DNA of 64,000 bases, taken from assembly GCF_002002925.1 (NCBI RefSeq), contig NZ_CP019511.1:1302001-1366000 (forward strand). The letters are read 5' to 3'. Shown here piece after piece: positions 20,773 through 30,029 of the stretch. Numbering within the stretch: position 1 is the first letter of the stretch; every line of letters starts with the position of its first letter. Made by a program: the position numbers and the translations under genes. The stretch is from Sphingomonas sp. LM7 (GTDB lineage: Bacteria > Pseudomonadota > Alphaproteobacteria > Sphingomonadales > Sphingomonadaceae). The notes below the pieces were generated by a model. It was not told the origin of the DNA. It was given only the letters and a program-made list of their open reading frames with translations, and made no database searches.

Positions 20773-21281
20773 GCCCCATCGAATTCATCCCGATGGGGCA
20801 TTCGGAAAAGCCCCCGCGCGCGGTGTGGCTCGCGCCGCTATCGGTGGCGCTCGGCTCGCTGATGACCTTGCTCCCGGTCGTCGCGGTGGTGCCGTTCCTG
20901 CCGCCGTTCGGGCTGATGGTGTTGCTCGGCTGGCGAATGGTGCGCGGCGATTCGATGCGCGTCTGGGTGCCGGTGCTGCTCGGCTTCTTCGACGACATGG
21001 TCAGCGGCCAGCCGCTCGGCTCGGCGATGCTGCTATGGACCTTGTGCGTGCTGGCGATCGACGTGCTGGATACACGGCTGGTATGGCGCGATTTCTGGCA
21101 GGACTGGCTGGTCGCCTCCGGCGCGATCGGCTTCTGCCTCATCGCCGGGCGGCTGGTCGCCTCGCCGCTCGGCACGCATGTCGATACGGCTCTGCTGCTC
21201 CAGATCGTCACTTCCGCTGCCCTGTTCCCGTTGATCTACCGGCTCTGCGCCTGGCTGGACAGCGACGTGCGGAAGCATTGA
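20769..21281 (+). CDS. mreD: Rod-shape-determining protein MreD
   Basis: MreD is a small polytopic membrane protein of the elongasome. The 170-residue product starts with GTG overlapping the mreC stop (GTGA) and has about five hydrophobic helices, including LMTLLPVVAVVPFLPPFGLM. The GFFDDMVSGQPLGSAMLLW segment is characteristic of the family. Sequence conservation is low in MreD, but position between mreC and mrdA and the membrane pattern are decisive. Confidence 0.9.
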   Translation: MSPIEFIPMGHSEKPPRAVWLAPLSVALGSLMTLLPVVAVVPFLPPFGLMVLLGWRMVRGDSMRVWVPVLLGFFDDMVSGQPLGSAMLLWTLCVLAIDVLDTRLVWRDFWQDWLVASGAIGFCLIAGRLVASPLGTHVDTALLLQIVTSAALFPLIYRLCAWLDSDVRKH

Positions 21282-21282
21282 G

Positions 21283-23319
21283 ATGCTGAAGGTCACCGAA
21301 GCCTCGCAGACCTACAGCTTCTCGCGGCGCGCCCTGTTGATGGGCGGCTTGCAGGGTTCGGTCGCGCTGGTGCTCGCCGGGCGGATGACCTGGCTCTCGG
21401 TGTTCGAGAACGAGCGTTACAAGCTGATGGCGGAGAGCAACCGCGTCAACCTGACGCTCAGCCCGCCGCGGCGTGGCTGGATCGTCGATCGCAACGGCCA
21501 GCCGCTGGCGAACAACCGCACCGATTTCCGCGTCGACTTGATCCCCGATCGGCTCGAACGGCGCGAGGAGACACTCGCCACCCTCCAGCAGATCCTGGCG
21601 CTCACGCCCGAGGAAATGGCACGCATCAACACCGATCTGGAGCGCGCACGCGGTTTCCAGCCGGTCTCTGTCAGGGAGAATCTCGACTGGGAGCGCTTCG
21701 CCGCAGTCAGCGTGCGCCTGCCCGAGCTTCCCGGTGTCGCCCCGACCCGCGGCTTCGCGCGCAATTACCCGTTGGGTGCCGGCGTCGGCCATCTGATCGG
21801 CTATGTCGGCGGCGCCTCGGCCGAACAATATAAGGCGACCAAGGACCCGTTGATGGTCACGCCCGGGTTCAAGATGGGCAAGGACGGGATCGAGAAGACG
21901 CTCGAGGACCGGCTGCGCGGCAAGCCCGGTGCCAAGCGCGTCGAAGTGACCGCGCGCGGCAAGCTGGTGCGCGAGCTCGCGACGCGCGAGGACGTGCCGG
22001 GCAAGAATGTCAGGCTCACCATCGATGCGGGCTTGCAGGAATATTGTGCGCGCCGCCTCGCCGACAATTCGGGGTCGATCGTCGTGCTCGACTGCATCAC
22101 CGGCGACGTGCTGTCGATGGTCTCGATGCCCGGCTATGATCCCAACAGCTTCTCCGACGGGATCAGCCAGAGCGAGTGGAAGATGCTCGCCGAGGACGAT
22201 CACATCCCGCTGATGAACAAGGTGCTGCAGGGCCTCTATCCGCCTGGCTCAACGGTCAAGCCGATGCACGCGCTGGCGATCCTGCGCGCCGGCATCTCGC
22301 CGCAGGCGACCGTCCATTGCAGCGGCGCGCTACAGATCGGCCGCCGCGCCTTCCACTGCCACAGCCGCCGCGGCCATGGCGCAGTGAACATGGAACGCGC
22401 GGTCGCGCAGAGCTGCGACATCTATTTCTATTCGATGGCGCGCGAGCTCGGCTACGACGCCTTCGCGCCGACGGTGCGCGAGATGGGGCTCGGCGCGCGT
22501 TACGACCTGCCCTACCCCAGCCAGCGCTACGGCACCGTGCCGGACAGCGCGTGGAAGCGGCGCAAGTACAAACAACCCTGGACGATCGCGGATTCGGTCA
22601 ACGCATCGATCGGACAGGGCTATGTGCTCGCCAACCCGCTCCAATTGGCGGTGATGGCCGCGCGGATGGCGCAGGGCCGCGCGATCGTTCCGCGGCTGCT
22701 GCTGGATAGCCCGCATGAGCCCGCGCCGCTGCTCGGCATCGATCCCGCGCATATCCAGACGGTGCGCCAGTCGATGTGGGCAGTGATCAATGGCGGCGGC
22801 ACCGCGGGCAAGGCGCGGCTGCCGATCCCCGGCATCGAGCTCGCCGGCAAGACCGGCACGGCGCAGGTCCGCGCGATCACTGCCGCCGAACGCCGCTCGG
22901 GCGTGCTGGGCAATGCGTCGCTGCCCTTCCGCCTGCGCGACCATACGCTGTTCGTCTGCTTCGCGCCGTGGGACAATCCGCGCTACGCCGCCTCGATCGT
23001 GCTCGAGCATCACGGCCATATCAATCCGCTCACCGACGTGTCGCCCACCGCGCGCGACATCATGACCTTCCTGTTCGATCGCGAAAAGGCGATGGCCTCG
23101 CTGCACGAGCTCGAAAAGGGCTGGGGCGGCACCTATGCCGAGCGCATGACGAAGAAGGCAGAGGCGTTCAACGCGGCCCAGGCGGCGGCACGGGCGGCCC
23201 CTCCCCCACCCGTCCCCGAAGATGCGGCGGCCGCGGCGAACGACGTCGTCTCCGAAGCTGCCAATGCCACCGTACCGGTCGGCGATGTCGCCGGCCGCGC
23301 AGAGGATCGCCCCGAATGA
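21283..23319 (+). CDS. mrdA: Penicillin-binding protein 2 (peptidoglycan transpeptidase)
   Basis: PBP2 crosslinks peptidoglycan during elongation, partnered with RodA. The 678-residue protein has an N-terminal membrane anchor at about residues 20-38 and the dimerisation domain with PPRRGWIVDRNGQPLANN. The transpeptidase domain carries the active-site serine in PGSTVKP (about residue 322), an SxN-type motif and KTGTAQV near residue 523. The C-terminus adds an Ala/Pro-rich extension of about 60 residues. It begins one base after the mreD stop, and its own stop overlaps the rodA ATG. Confidence 0.95.
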   Translation: MLKVTEASQTYSFSRRALLMGGLQGSVALVLAGRMTWLSVFENERYKLMAESNRVNLTLSPPRRGWIVDRNGQPLANNRTDFRVDLIPDRLERREETLATLQQILALTPEEMARINTDLERARGFQPVSVRENLDWERFAAVSVRLPELPGVAPTRGFARNYPLGAGVGHLIGYVGGASAEQYKATKDPLMVTPGFKMGKDGIEKTLEDRLRGKPGAKRVEVTARGKLVRELATREDVPGKNVRLTIDAGLQEYCARRLADNSGSIVVLDCITGDVLSMVSMPGYDPNSFSDGISQSEWKMLAEDDHIPLMNKVLQGLYPPGSTVKPMHALAILRAGISPQATVHCSGALQIGRRAFHCHSRRGHGAVNMERAVAQSCDIYFYSMARELGYDAFAPTVREMGLGARYDLPYPSQRYGTVPDSAWKRRKYKQPWTIADSVNASIGQGYVLANPLQLAVMAARMAQGRAIVPRLLLDSPHEPAPLLGIDPAHIQTVRQSMWAVINGGGTAGKARLPIPGIELAGKTGTAQVRAITAAERRSGVLGNASLPFRLRDHTLFVCFAPWDNPRYAASIVLEHHGHINPLTDVSPTARDIMTFLFDREKAMASLHELEKGWGGTYAERMTKKAEAFNAAQAAARAAPPPPVPEDAAAAANDVVSEAANATVPVGDVAGRAEDRPE

Positions 23320-24434
23320 GCATGCTCGGTTCCGGCATGGTCCCCGCCCCGCTCGCCCAGCTGCCGTGGAAGATATTGCTACTGGTGCTCGCGATCGGCT
23401 GTTTCGGGCTGGTGGTGCTCTATTCGGCTGCGGGCGGAAATCTCTATCCCTGGGCCTTCTCGCAGGGCCTGCGCTTCTTCGTGTTCTTCGGCATGGCGAT
23501 CGCGCTTTCGCGCGTGCCCGAGCGCCTCTGGGCGACGGCGACCTTCCCTGCCTATGCAGTGATCCTGCTGATGCTCATCGGCGTCGAGGCGCTGGGCGCT
23601 GTGGCGGGCGGCAGTCAGCGCTGGCTGGATCTCGGCATTATCCGGCTCCAGCCTTCGGAGCTGATGAAGCCGTTCATCGTCCTCACCATGGCGCGCTTCT
23701 ACGAGATCCTGCCCGCCAGCGAGATCCGCAAGTTCGGGGCGATCTGGCCCGCCGGGGTGCTGATCGGCCTGCCTGCGGCGCTGGTGATGCTTCAGCCCGA
23801 TCTCGGTACGGCGCTGATGATCACCGGCGGCGGCGTCGCGGTGATGTTCCTTGCGGGCATTCCGCTGCGGCTGTTCATCGGCGGCGGGCTGGCGATGGCG
23901 GTCTCGATTCCGCTGATCGTCAATTTCGTGCTGCACGACTATCAGCGCAACCGCGTGCTCACCTTCATGAGCCCCGAAAGCGACCCGCTGGGCACCGGCT
24001 ATCACATCAGCCAATCGAAGATCGCGATCGGATCCGGAGGCATTTTCGGCAAGGGCTTCCTCAACGGCACACAGAGCCATCTGGACTATCTACCGGAAGG
24101 CCATACCGACTTCGCCCTCGCAACCATGATGGAGGAATGGGGGCTGATGGGCGGACTGTTCCTGATCGTCGCCTTCGCCTGCCTGATCGGATGGGGCATC
24201 AGCGTGAGCATGCGCGCAAAGAGCCGCTTCGGCCGGCTGACCGCCGCCGGACTCTCAGCGACGATCTTCTTCTATTCCTCGATCAACATGCTGATGGTGA
24301 TGGGGCTGGCCCCGGTGGTCGGCATTCCGCTGCCGCTGATCAGCTTCGGCGGTACCGCGCAGATGACGTTCATGATCTGCTTCGGCATCCTGATGTCGAT
24401 CGATCGCGAGAGCCGTCGCAAGCAACGCTGGTAA
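23316..24434 (+). CDS. rodA: Peptidoglycan glycosyltransferase RodA
   Basis: RodA is the SEDS-family glycosyltransferase that polymerises lipid II with PBP2. The 372-residue protein has about ten membrane helices. SEDS hallmarks are GGSQRWLDLGIIRLQPSELMK (about residues 90-110), QPDLGTA and the large loop with GFLNGTQSHLDYLPEGHTDF. A C-terminal NMLMVMGLAPVVGIPLPLISFGG helix pair follows. The ATG at 23316 overlaps the mrdA stop (ATGA). It closes the rod-shape operon; an unrelated tRNA gene lies 114 bases on. Confidence 0.95.
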   Translation: MSMLGSGMVPAPLAQLPWKILLLVLAIGCFGLVVLYSAAGGNLYPWAFSQGLRFFVFFGMAIALSRVPERLWATATFPAYAVILLMLIGVEALGAVAGGSQRWLDLGIIRLQPSELMKPFIVLTMARFYEILPASEIRKFGAIWPAGVLIGLPAALVMLQPDLGTALMITGGGVAVMFLAGIPLRLFIGGGLAMAVSIPLIVNFVLHDYQRNRVLTFMSPESDPLGTGYHISQSKIAIGSGGIFGKGFLNGTQSHLDYLPEGHTDFALATMMEEWGLMGGLFLIVAFACLIGWGISVSMRAKSRFGRLTAAGLSATIFFYSSINMLMVMGLAPVVGIPLPLISFGGTAQMTFMICFGILMSIDRESRRKQRW

Positions 24435-24548
24435 GGGAATTTACGAAAGCTGCATTTTAGGGTTTGCAATGCGCGAAAGCTTTGCTAACCGCGCCCCTCC
24501 AAACGCGGCGGCGCACTCACCAAGAGCGCCACAAGGCAGCTTCGGAAT

Positions 24549-24624
<76 letters not shown>

Positions 24625-24722
24625 TTCTTGTGTCAAAATCAAATCAGCAATTAAGTCGGGTCCTGCAGATCCCGCGCCGCGCGAAGCCTTGCCCCGCGGG
24701 CCTTGCGGTATACAGCCACGCG

Positions 24723-26384
24723 ATGACATCCTTTCGACTCGCATTCGCCGCCGCGCTGCTTGCCAGCGTCGCATGCCCTTCCTCGGCCCAGGAAGGCGCG
24801 GACGCGCGCGTTTCTGAAACTGTCCGCACGCTGGCGTCCGATACGTTCGAGGGGCGCGCGCCCGGCACTGCGGGCGAGGACCGGACCGTCGGCTACTTGA
24901 TCGCCCGCTTCCAGAGCCTGGGTCTGCAACCCGCTGGGCCGGACGGGCAATGGGTTCAGCGTGTGCCCCTGTTGCACACCAAACTGGGCAAGCCGGTCGC
25001 GCTTTCGTTCGAAATGCCCGTAGGCATGACACCGCTCGAGATGGCCAAGGACGTCTACTTGTCATCCATCCGCCCCGATGATCGCGCCTTCGTCGATGCG
25101 CCGGTGGTGTTCGTGGGCTATGGCGTCAAAGCGCCGGAACGCGAATGGGACGACTTCAAGGGTGAGGATCTCAAGGGCAAGGTCGTCGTCTTCCTGGTCA
25201 ACGATCCGGATTTCGAGGCCCGGCCGGGCGAGGCCGTCGCTGGTCGATTTGGCGGACGCACGATGACCTATTATGGCCGCTGGACCTACAAGTTCGAGGA
25301 AGCTGCCCGCCAGGGTGCTGTCGGCGCGCTGATCGTCCATGACACGGTCGGCGCGGGCTATGGCTGGAACGTCGTTGTCAGCCCAGGCGGCGAGAATTAC
25401 GATATCGAGCGCAAGCCGGATGCGCTGACCAGCGTCCGCCTGCAGGGATGGCTGGCAGATGCCACGGCGCGACAGTTGTTCACCTCGGCCGGGCTGGATC
25501 TGGACGTGATGAAAACAGCCGCTCGAAAGCCGGGCTTTCGTCCCATCGAACTCAGGGGCGTGAAGTTCAAAGCCGATATTCCCGTCGAGCACCAAGTGCT
25601 GACCAGTCACAATGTCCTCGCGCAAATCTCTGGAACGACGCGCCCCGACGAGGTCGTGATGTACGGTGCCCATTGGGATGCCTATGGCAAGGGCAAGCCC
25701 GATGCGCAGGGCCGCATCTATCGCGCCGGAGCCAATGACGATGCGCTGGGCATCGCAGGCATGCTGGAGATTGCGCGGTCGATGAAGGCCGTCCCGCCGC
25801 CGGCCCGTACTGTGGCTTTCGCCGCATGGACGGCGGAGGAACGCGGGCTGCTCGGCTCCGAATATTATGCCGCCAACCCCGTCTATCCGATGGAAAAGAC
25901 AGTCGCCAACCTGACGATCGACATCCTTCAGACGGCAGGATTTGCCAATGATGTGGTGCTGGTCGGCAAGGGGCAGAACTCGTTGGAAGACGATATGGCG
26001 CGGGTGGCCGCGACACAGGGCCGCAGAGTCACCCCCGAAGGCCTGCCGGAACGCGGGCTGTTCTACCGCGCCGACCATTTCTCCTTCGCCAAGCGAGGCG
26101 TCCCGGTCATGTTGCTGATGGGCATCGCGGGCGCCTCCGACTTGAAAGCGGGCGGTACCGCTGCGGGACAGGCCTGGATCGATGCCTACACCGCCAATTG
26201 CTATCACCAGGCATGCGATGCCTGGACGCCGGAGTGGAATCTCGATGGCGCATTGCAGGACATCGCTCTCGCGAGACAGATCGGCAGCGAACTCGCGCGC
26301 GGCGACAAGTGGCCGAGCTGGAAACCGGGATCGGAGTTCCTCGCCATCCGCGAGAAGCAATCGCGCGGCGCACAATCGAAATAG
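24723..26384 (+). CDS. Secreted M28-family zinc metallopeptidase
   Basis: The 553-residue product has a signal peptide (cleaved after ASVACPSSAQ, about residue 23) and a protease-associated-type insert in the middle. The M28 catalytic domain shows metal and catalytic motifs YGAHWDAYGKG (about residue 313), GANDDALGIAGMLE (about 336) and WTAEERGLLGSEYY (about 370). Such enzymes are exported aminopeptidases or dipeptidases. The frame is open upstream through the tRNA gene, but only the ATG at 24723 gives a signal peptide. It is first in a group of exported or membrane proteins after tRNA-Lys. Confidence 0.92.
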   Translation: MTSFRLAFAAALLASVACPSSAQEGADARVSETVRTLASDTFEGRAPGTAGEDRTVGYLIARFQSLGLQPAGPDGQWVQRVPLLHTKLGKPVALSFEMPVGMTPLEMAKDVYLSSIRPDDRAFVDAPVVFVGYGVKAPEREWDDFKGEDLKGKVVVFLVNDPDFEARPGEAVAGRFGGRTMTYYGRWTYKFEEAARQGAVGALIVHDTVGAGYGWNVVVSPGGENYDIERKPDALTSVRLQGWLADATARQLFTSAGLDLDVMKTAARKPGFRPIELRGVKFKADIPVEHQVLTSHNVLAQISGTTRPDEVVMYGAHWDAYGKGKPDAQGRIYRAGANDDALGIAGMLEIARSMKAVPPPARTVAFAAWTAEERGLLGSEYYAANPVYPMEKTVANLTIDILQTAGFANDVVLVGKGQNSLEDDMARVAATQGRRVTPEGLPERGLFYRADHFSFAKRGVPVMLLMGIAGASDLKAGGTAAGQAWIDAYTANCYHQACDAWTPEWNLDGALQDIALARQIGSELARGDKWPSWKPGSEFLAIREKQSRGAQSK

Positions 26385-26530
26385 TTAACATGCCACGCGA
26401 GTAAATTGCGTCCTCCTGCAACAAGCGCAGTTGTGCCCTGCCCTCGACGAAGAAAGGCGCGCGGCGGCAACCATATCGCTGCGCGAACATTCCCATTCGG
26501 TAGCAATCGAGTGCAGGAGGCCCAGGCCGC

Positions 26531-26965
26531 GTGGCGACCGACAACATACCCAGGCCCGGCGTACATCCGCTGCATGCCATCCTGCTCGCCTTTCCCGTCG
26601 CGCTGTTTCCCAGCGGCCTGGCAGCCGACATCGCCTATCTGAAGACTGCCGAAATTCAGTGGTCCAATTTTGCGGCGTGGCTGATCGCGGGTGCACTGCT
26701 GTTTGCAGCGCCAGTGCTGATCTGGGCTGTCTTCAGCGCAATTCGCTGGCGACGCAGCCCCGTCGGACGGCGGGCGACGGCGTATCTGGTCGCCCTGGCG
26801 GTGATGTGGGTGCTGGGCCTGCTCAATGCCTTTAAGCATAGCGCCGATGGCTGGAGCTCGGTCGGCACCGCTGGCCTCATTCTCTCGCTTTTGACGAGTA
26901 TTTGCGCAATCGCTGCAGCCTATCTTGCATATTCGCGACGCCCTTTTCCGGAGGTGCGATCATGA
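26531..26965 (+). CDS. DUF2231-type membrane protein
   Basis: The 144-residue protein has four hydrophobic helices (around residues 18-32, 45-67, 84-100 and 112-134). The HPLHAILLAFPVALFP start is the pattern of DUF2231 membrane proteins, which often accompany periplasmic redox enzymes or cytochromes. It starts with GTG at 26531. Its stop overlaps the ATG of the sorbosone-dehydrogenase-like gene by four bases, so the two are coupled and may form a membrane redox pair. Confidence 0.8.
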   Translation: MATDNIPRPGVHPLHAILLAFPVALFPSGLAADIAYLKTAEIQWSNFAAWLIAGALLFAAPVLIWAVFSAIRWRRSPVGRRATAYLVALAVMWVLGLLNAFKHSADGWSSVGTAGLILSLLTSICAIAAAYLAYSRRPFPEVRS

Positions 26966-28299
26966 GCGCGTTCACCCGCTTCGCGCCTTTGGCACTCCTG
27001 GTCGCGGTCGCCGCATGCGGTTCCGGCACCCCGCGCGACCAAACCGGGCCCAATCCCGACCTCCCCCCACGCGACCAGGCGCTCCTGCCGCCGATGAACA
27101 TCGCTCGGCCGACAGGTTGGGATGGTCAGCTGCCTACGGTGCCTGCGGGCTTTCGGATAACCGCGCTCGCCACGGACCTGAAGGTGCCGCGCCAGATGCT
27201 GGTCCTGCCCAATGGCGACGTTCTGGTCGCAGAGGGCTCAGGCACCAGTGCGTCGCCGTTGCGCCCCAAGGACGTGATCGCCGGCTATATCAAGAGCTTG
27301 GGCAAGACTCCGGTAAAGGGCGGCAATCGCATCAGCCTGTTGCGCGATGCGGATGGAGACGGTCGGGCCGAGACCAAGACCGTGTTCATCGACGGCCTCA
27401 ACGCGCCCTATGGCCTCGCCCTCGTCGGCAGCACGCTCTACGTCGCCAATCAGGATGCGTTGCTGGCCTTCCCCTATGTCGAGGGTGAGACCAGCGTCAC
27501 CACGCCCGGGCGGGAGGTGACGAAGCTCCCGTCCCGCGTGAACCATCATTGGACCAAATCCTTGGCCGCGAATGCGGACGGCACGCGCCTCTATGTCGGG
27601 ATCGGCTCGAACAGCAATGTCGGCGAACGCGGCATGGCAATCGAGGAAGACCGGGCAGTTATCTGGGAGATCGACCCGATGACCGGCGCGCACAGCGTGT
27701 ATGCGTCAGGCATACGCAACCCAACTGCCCTCGCCGTCGATCCCTGGACTCGCCAGCTGTGGTCCGTCGTGAACGAGCGCGACGAACTCGGCGCGCAGTT
27801 GGTGCCCGACTACCTCACCGCAGTCCGTCCCGGCGCCTTTTACGGCTGGCCCTATAGCTATTGGGGCAAAAACCTGGATCCGCGCGTGCATCCCCAGCGG
27901 TCCGATATGGTGGCACGCGCCGTCGCTCCCGATTATGCGCTGGGCTCGCACGTCGCCGCACTCGGCCTGAGCTTCGCACCGGGAGGCAATTTTCCTGGTC
28001 TGGGAGACGGCGCGTTCGTCGGCGAACATGGCAGCTGGAACCGACAGGATCTTGCCGGATACAAGGTCGTCTGGATTCCCTTTGCCAACGGGCGTCCGTC
28101 AGGCAAGCCGCGCGATATCGTTACCGGCTTCATTGCCGGGGGCAAGGCGCGCGGCCGGCCGGTCGGTGTTACGTTCGATGCGAGAAGCGGGGCGTTGCTT
28201 ATCGCCGACGACTTGTCGAACACAGTGTGGCGCGTGACGCCGGCGATCGCCGTGCAAGGTTTCACTCCGGCCCCAAGCGCGACCGCGACACGTAACTAG
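26962..28299 (+). CDS. PQQ-type sugar (sorbosone-like) dehydrogenase lipoprotein
   Basis: The 445-residue product has a lipoprotein signal (VAVAACGSG, Cys19). A six-bladed propeller follows, with QMLVLPNGDVLVAEGSG, DGDGRAETKTVFIDGLNAPYG, GIRNPTALAVDPWT, FVGEHGSWNR and RPVGVTFDARSGALLIADD. These are the signatures of soluble glucose/sorbosone dehydrogenase-like proteins that use PQQ. It would oxidise a sugar or aldehyde in the periplasm; the substrate is unknown. It is coupled to the DUF2231 membrane gene, possibly its electron acceptor. Confidence 0.85.
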   Translation: MSAFTRFAPLALLVAVAACGSGTPRDQTGPNPDLPPRDQALLPPMNIARPTGWDGQLPTVPAGFRITALATDLKVPRQMLVLPNGDVLVAEGSGTSASPLRPKDVIAGYIKSLGKTPVKGGNRISLLRDADGDGRAETKTVFIDGLNAPYGLALVGSTLYVANQDALLAFPYVEGETSVTTPGREVTKLPSRVNHHWTKSLAANADGTRLYVGIGSNSNVGERGMAIEEDRAVIWEIDPMTGAHSVYASGIRNPTALAVDPWTRQLWSVVNERDELGAQLVPDYLTAVRPGAFYGWPYSYWGKNLDPRVHPQRSDMVARAVAPDYALGSHVAALGLSFAPGGNFPGLGDGAFVGEHGSWNRQDLAGYKVVWIPFANGRPSGKPRDIVTGFIAGGKARGRPVGVTFDARSGALLIADDLSNTVWRVTPAIAVQGFTPAPSATATRN

Positions 28300-28337
28300 G
28301 CCAGGTTGAAGCTCAATGCGAAGACCCTTGCCTGGGC

Positions 28338-28627
28338 GTGGGACCAAATAGCCGCATCACCCCGCGTAGCGCTTGGCCGGTAGCTGACTTCGCCGACCCG
28401 TCGAACTTCGACAAAAATGGATATCTGACGATCGGGTTCACCGGCCATCAGCCAAGCCTTGGCGACATCTATTCAAATGCCGGCAGCATGTACATTGCCT
28501 CCGAAAGCATGATTGCCCTGGGACTGCCCCCGGTGACGAGTATTGGACCGCACCGGCACTACCCTGGACATCGAGCAAGGCATTTGCCGGACAGAAGTTT
28601 CCGAAGGACTATTATGTCGATTATTGA
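28338..28627 (+). pseudogene. DUF2264-family gene remnant (C-terminal end, frameshifted)
   Basis: The sequence encodes YLTIGFTGHQPSLGDIYSNA and continues to ALGLPP. An indel near 28535 then moves the frame, which goes on as DEYWTAPALPWTSSKAFAGQ and ends KDYYVDY before a stop at 28625-28627. Joined, this resembles the conserved C-terminus of DUF2264 proteins, found in some polysaccharide-use loci. The N-terminal bulk is absent. The left boundary is uncertain; bases 28300-28370 hold another short frame (KLNAKTLAWAWDQIAASP) of unknown origin, perhaps also a remnant. The remainder up to 28695 shows nothing recognisable. Confidence 0.7.
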
Positions 28628-28695
28628 TCGGCTGACGATCGGACGACTGTCATACCGACGACGCCTCCGATCGAGTTCCGAAACAGCGAACCCTG

Positions 28696-29358
28696 CTATC
28701 GGCCTGTGTTGCCATTCATTGGTGCCTGCACGCGCAGGCGCGGGAAAACCACCTCCAGCGGCTTGGTGTCGGGTAATATGTACACATAGCCGCCTTTCTT
28801 CTGGAACAGCGGGCGGATCGTCTTGCCGTAGAAGGCGACGGGCACGTTGATACAGCCAAAGGTTATGCGGTTGTCGTCCGGCGTGGGTGACAGCATCCGC
28901 TGGCGCCGCCGTTCCCTGGCGCTGGCACCCTTGGGAATCGGGTGGAGCGCCACCGACGTGGCATAATCGACCCAGAGCACCCTTTCCTTGCCCACCGCCA
29001 GTCCGAACCTGGCGAGGAAACGTCCGGCGGGGGTGGTCTTCTCCGCCGGGCCGATCTCGGCCAGATTTTTGCTGCCGATGCCCGGGGTGGCATCATCCCC
29101 CACGGCGACGCCGATCAGCACCGGCACGGTGCCGAGCGGCTTGCCCTTTCGATCGAACAGGAAGAGCGACGCATTCGCCTTGTCGACGATGACGTAGGGC
29201 AAGGCGCGGTTGTCACCCGACGCGGCGATCCAGTCGGCAACCCGGACCGTCTCCGCCGAAGGCACGAGCTCGGACGTGGGCCGCGCCGCAGTCAATTGTC
29301 CCGCATCGCCCGCCGCAACGCCCGCGAGACCGACGAGCGCCAGAAACATGTTGATCAT
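28696..29358 (-). CDS. L,D-transpeptidase (YkuD family) domain protein
   Basis: The 220-residue exported protein has a signal peptide (about residues 1-16). A YkuD-type domain follows, with LPYVIVDKANASLFLFDRKG, TPAGRFLARFG, VALHPIPKG (catalytic His region) and ITFGCINVP (nucleophilic Cys). These enzymes form 3-3 peptidoglycan crosslinks or attach proteins to the wall. The motif is slightly divergent (FGCIN instead of SxGCIR), so the exact activity is open. Downstream of it in the convergent orientation lies the DUF2264 remnant. Confidence 0.88.
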   Translation of the reverse strand: MINMFLALVGLAGVAAGDAGQLTAARPTSELVPSAETVRVADWIAASGDNRALPYVIVDKANASLFLFDRKGKPLGTVPVLIGVAVGDDATPGIGSKNLAEIGPAEKTTPAGRFLARFGLAVGKERVLWVDYATSVALHPIPKGASARERRRQRMLSPTPDDNRITFGCINVPVAFYGKTIRPLFQKKGGYVYILPDTKPLEVVFPRLRVQAPMNGNTGR

Positions 29359-29438
29359 CTATTCAAGCGCTCGACCGGCAATGGCGCCCGCTCCGAGGAG
29401 CGAGCGCCGGGACTATCAAGGAGTTGCGGGCTGCCGCC

Positions 29439-29744
29439 TCAGTTGCGCGGCCGCTTTACGCGCCGCTCCTGTACCGAGAGGCGCTGGTCCACGCCGTCGA
29501 CGCGACCGTTCAGCTGGTCGAGCCGCTGGCCGTTCTGCTGCGCCTGGCCGGACGCAGCCTGCGCCTCTGCCAATGCCGCCTTTGCCGTGCCGTCGGTTTC
29601 CTGCAGCCGTGACTCGAGGGCATCGACGCGCTGGCTCACCGGCGCAATCTGCTCGCGCACGAAGGATTTGGACGCGCAGCCGCCAAGGCCGACCGCACCA
29701 ACCAAAACTGCCAGGGGGAGAAGCTTACTCACTGAACGCGACAT
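29439..29744 (-). CDS. Small coiled-coil lipoprotein
   Basis: The 101-residue product has a lipoprotein signal with the lipobox LGGC (Cys23). A heptad-like helical region follows (VSQRVDALESRLQET, QQNGQRLDQLNGRVDGVDQR) with a basic C-terminus (RRVKRPRN). It resembles Lpp-like trimeric coiled-coil lipoproteins in design, with a basic end that could interact with peptidoglycan. The ATG at 29744 is chosen for the lipoprotein signal; the frame is open upstream. The adjacent L,D-transpeptidase makes a wall-attachment link attractive but unproven. Confidence 0.75.
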   Translation of the reverse strand: MSRSVSKLLPLAVLVGAVGLGGCASKSFVREQIAPVSQRVDALESRLQETDGTAKAALAEAQAASGQAQQNGQRLDQLNGRVDGVDQRLSVQERRVKRPRN

Positions 29745-30029
29745 GTTTTTTCTTTCAACTATTAACCAAGCGCAACAACTCAAGCTCACTGCCCGGGTTC
29801 CAACAATCCGATTCTGTCGGGCTGTGCATCTTCTCGGGTCAGCGGATGGCGGCAAGGCGTACAACGATAGGTGCGAGCGTGGGGCCGCGATCACTCATCG
29901 TTACCCGAAGTACGTATCTCCACAGGCCACGTTGCGTGGCGCGGGGGCATGCTGAAACAAGTTCGGCATGGCGGAGGATGGGATGTACCGCGTCCCACCA
30001 ATTCCGGTCATCTGATCTGTGTCCCGGAC

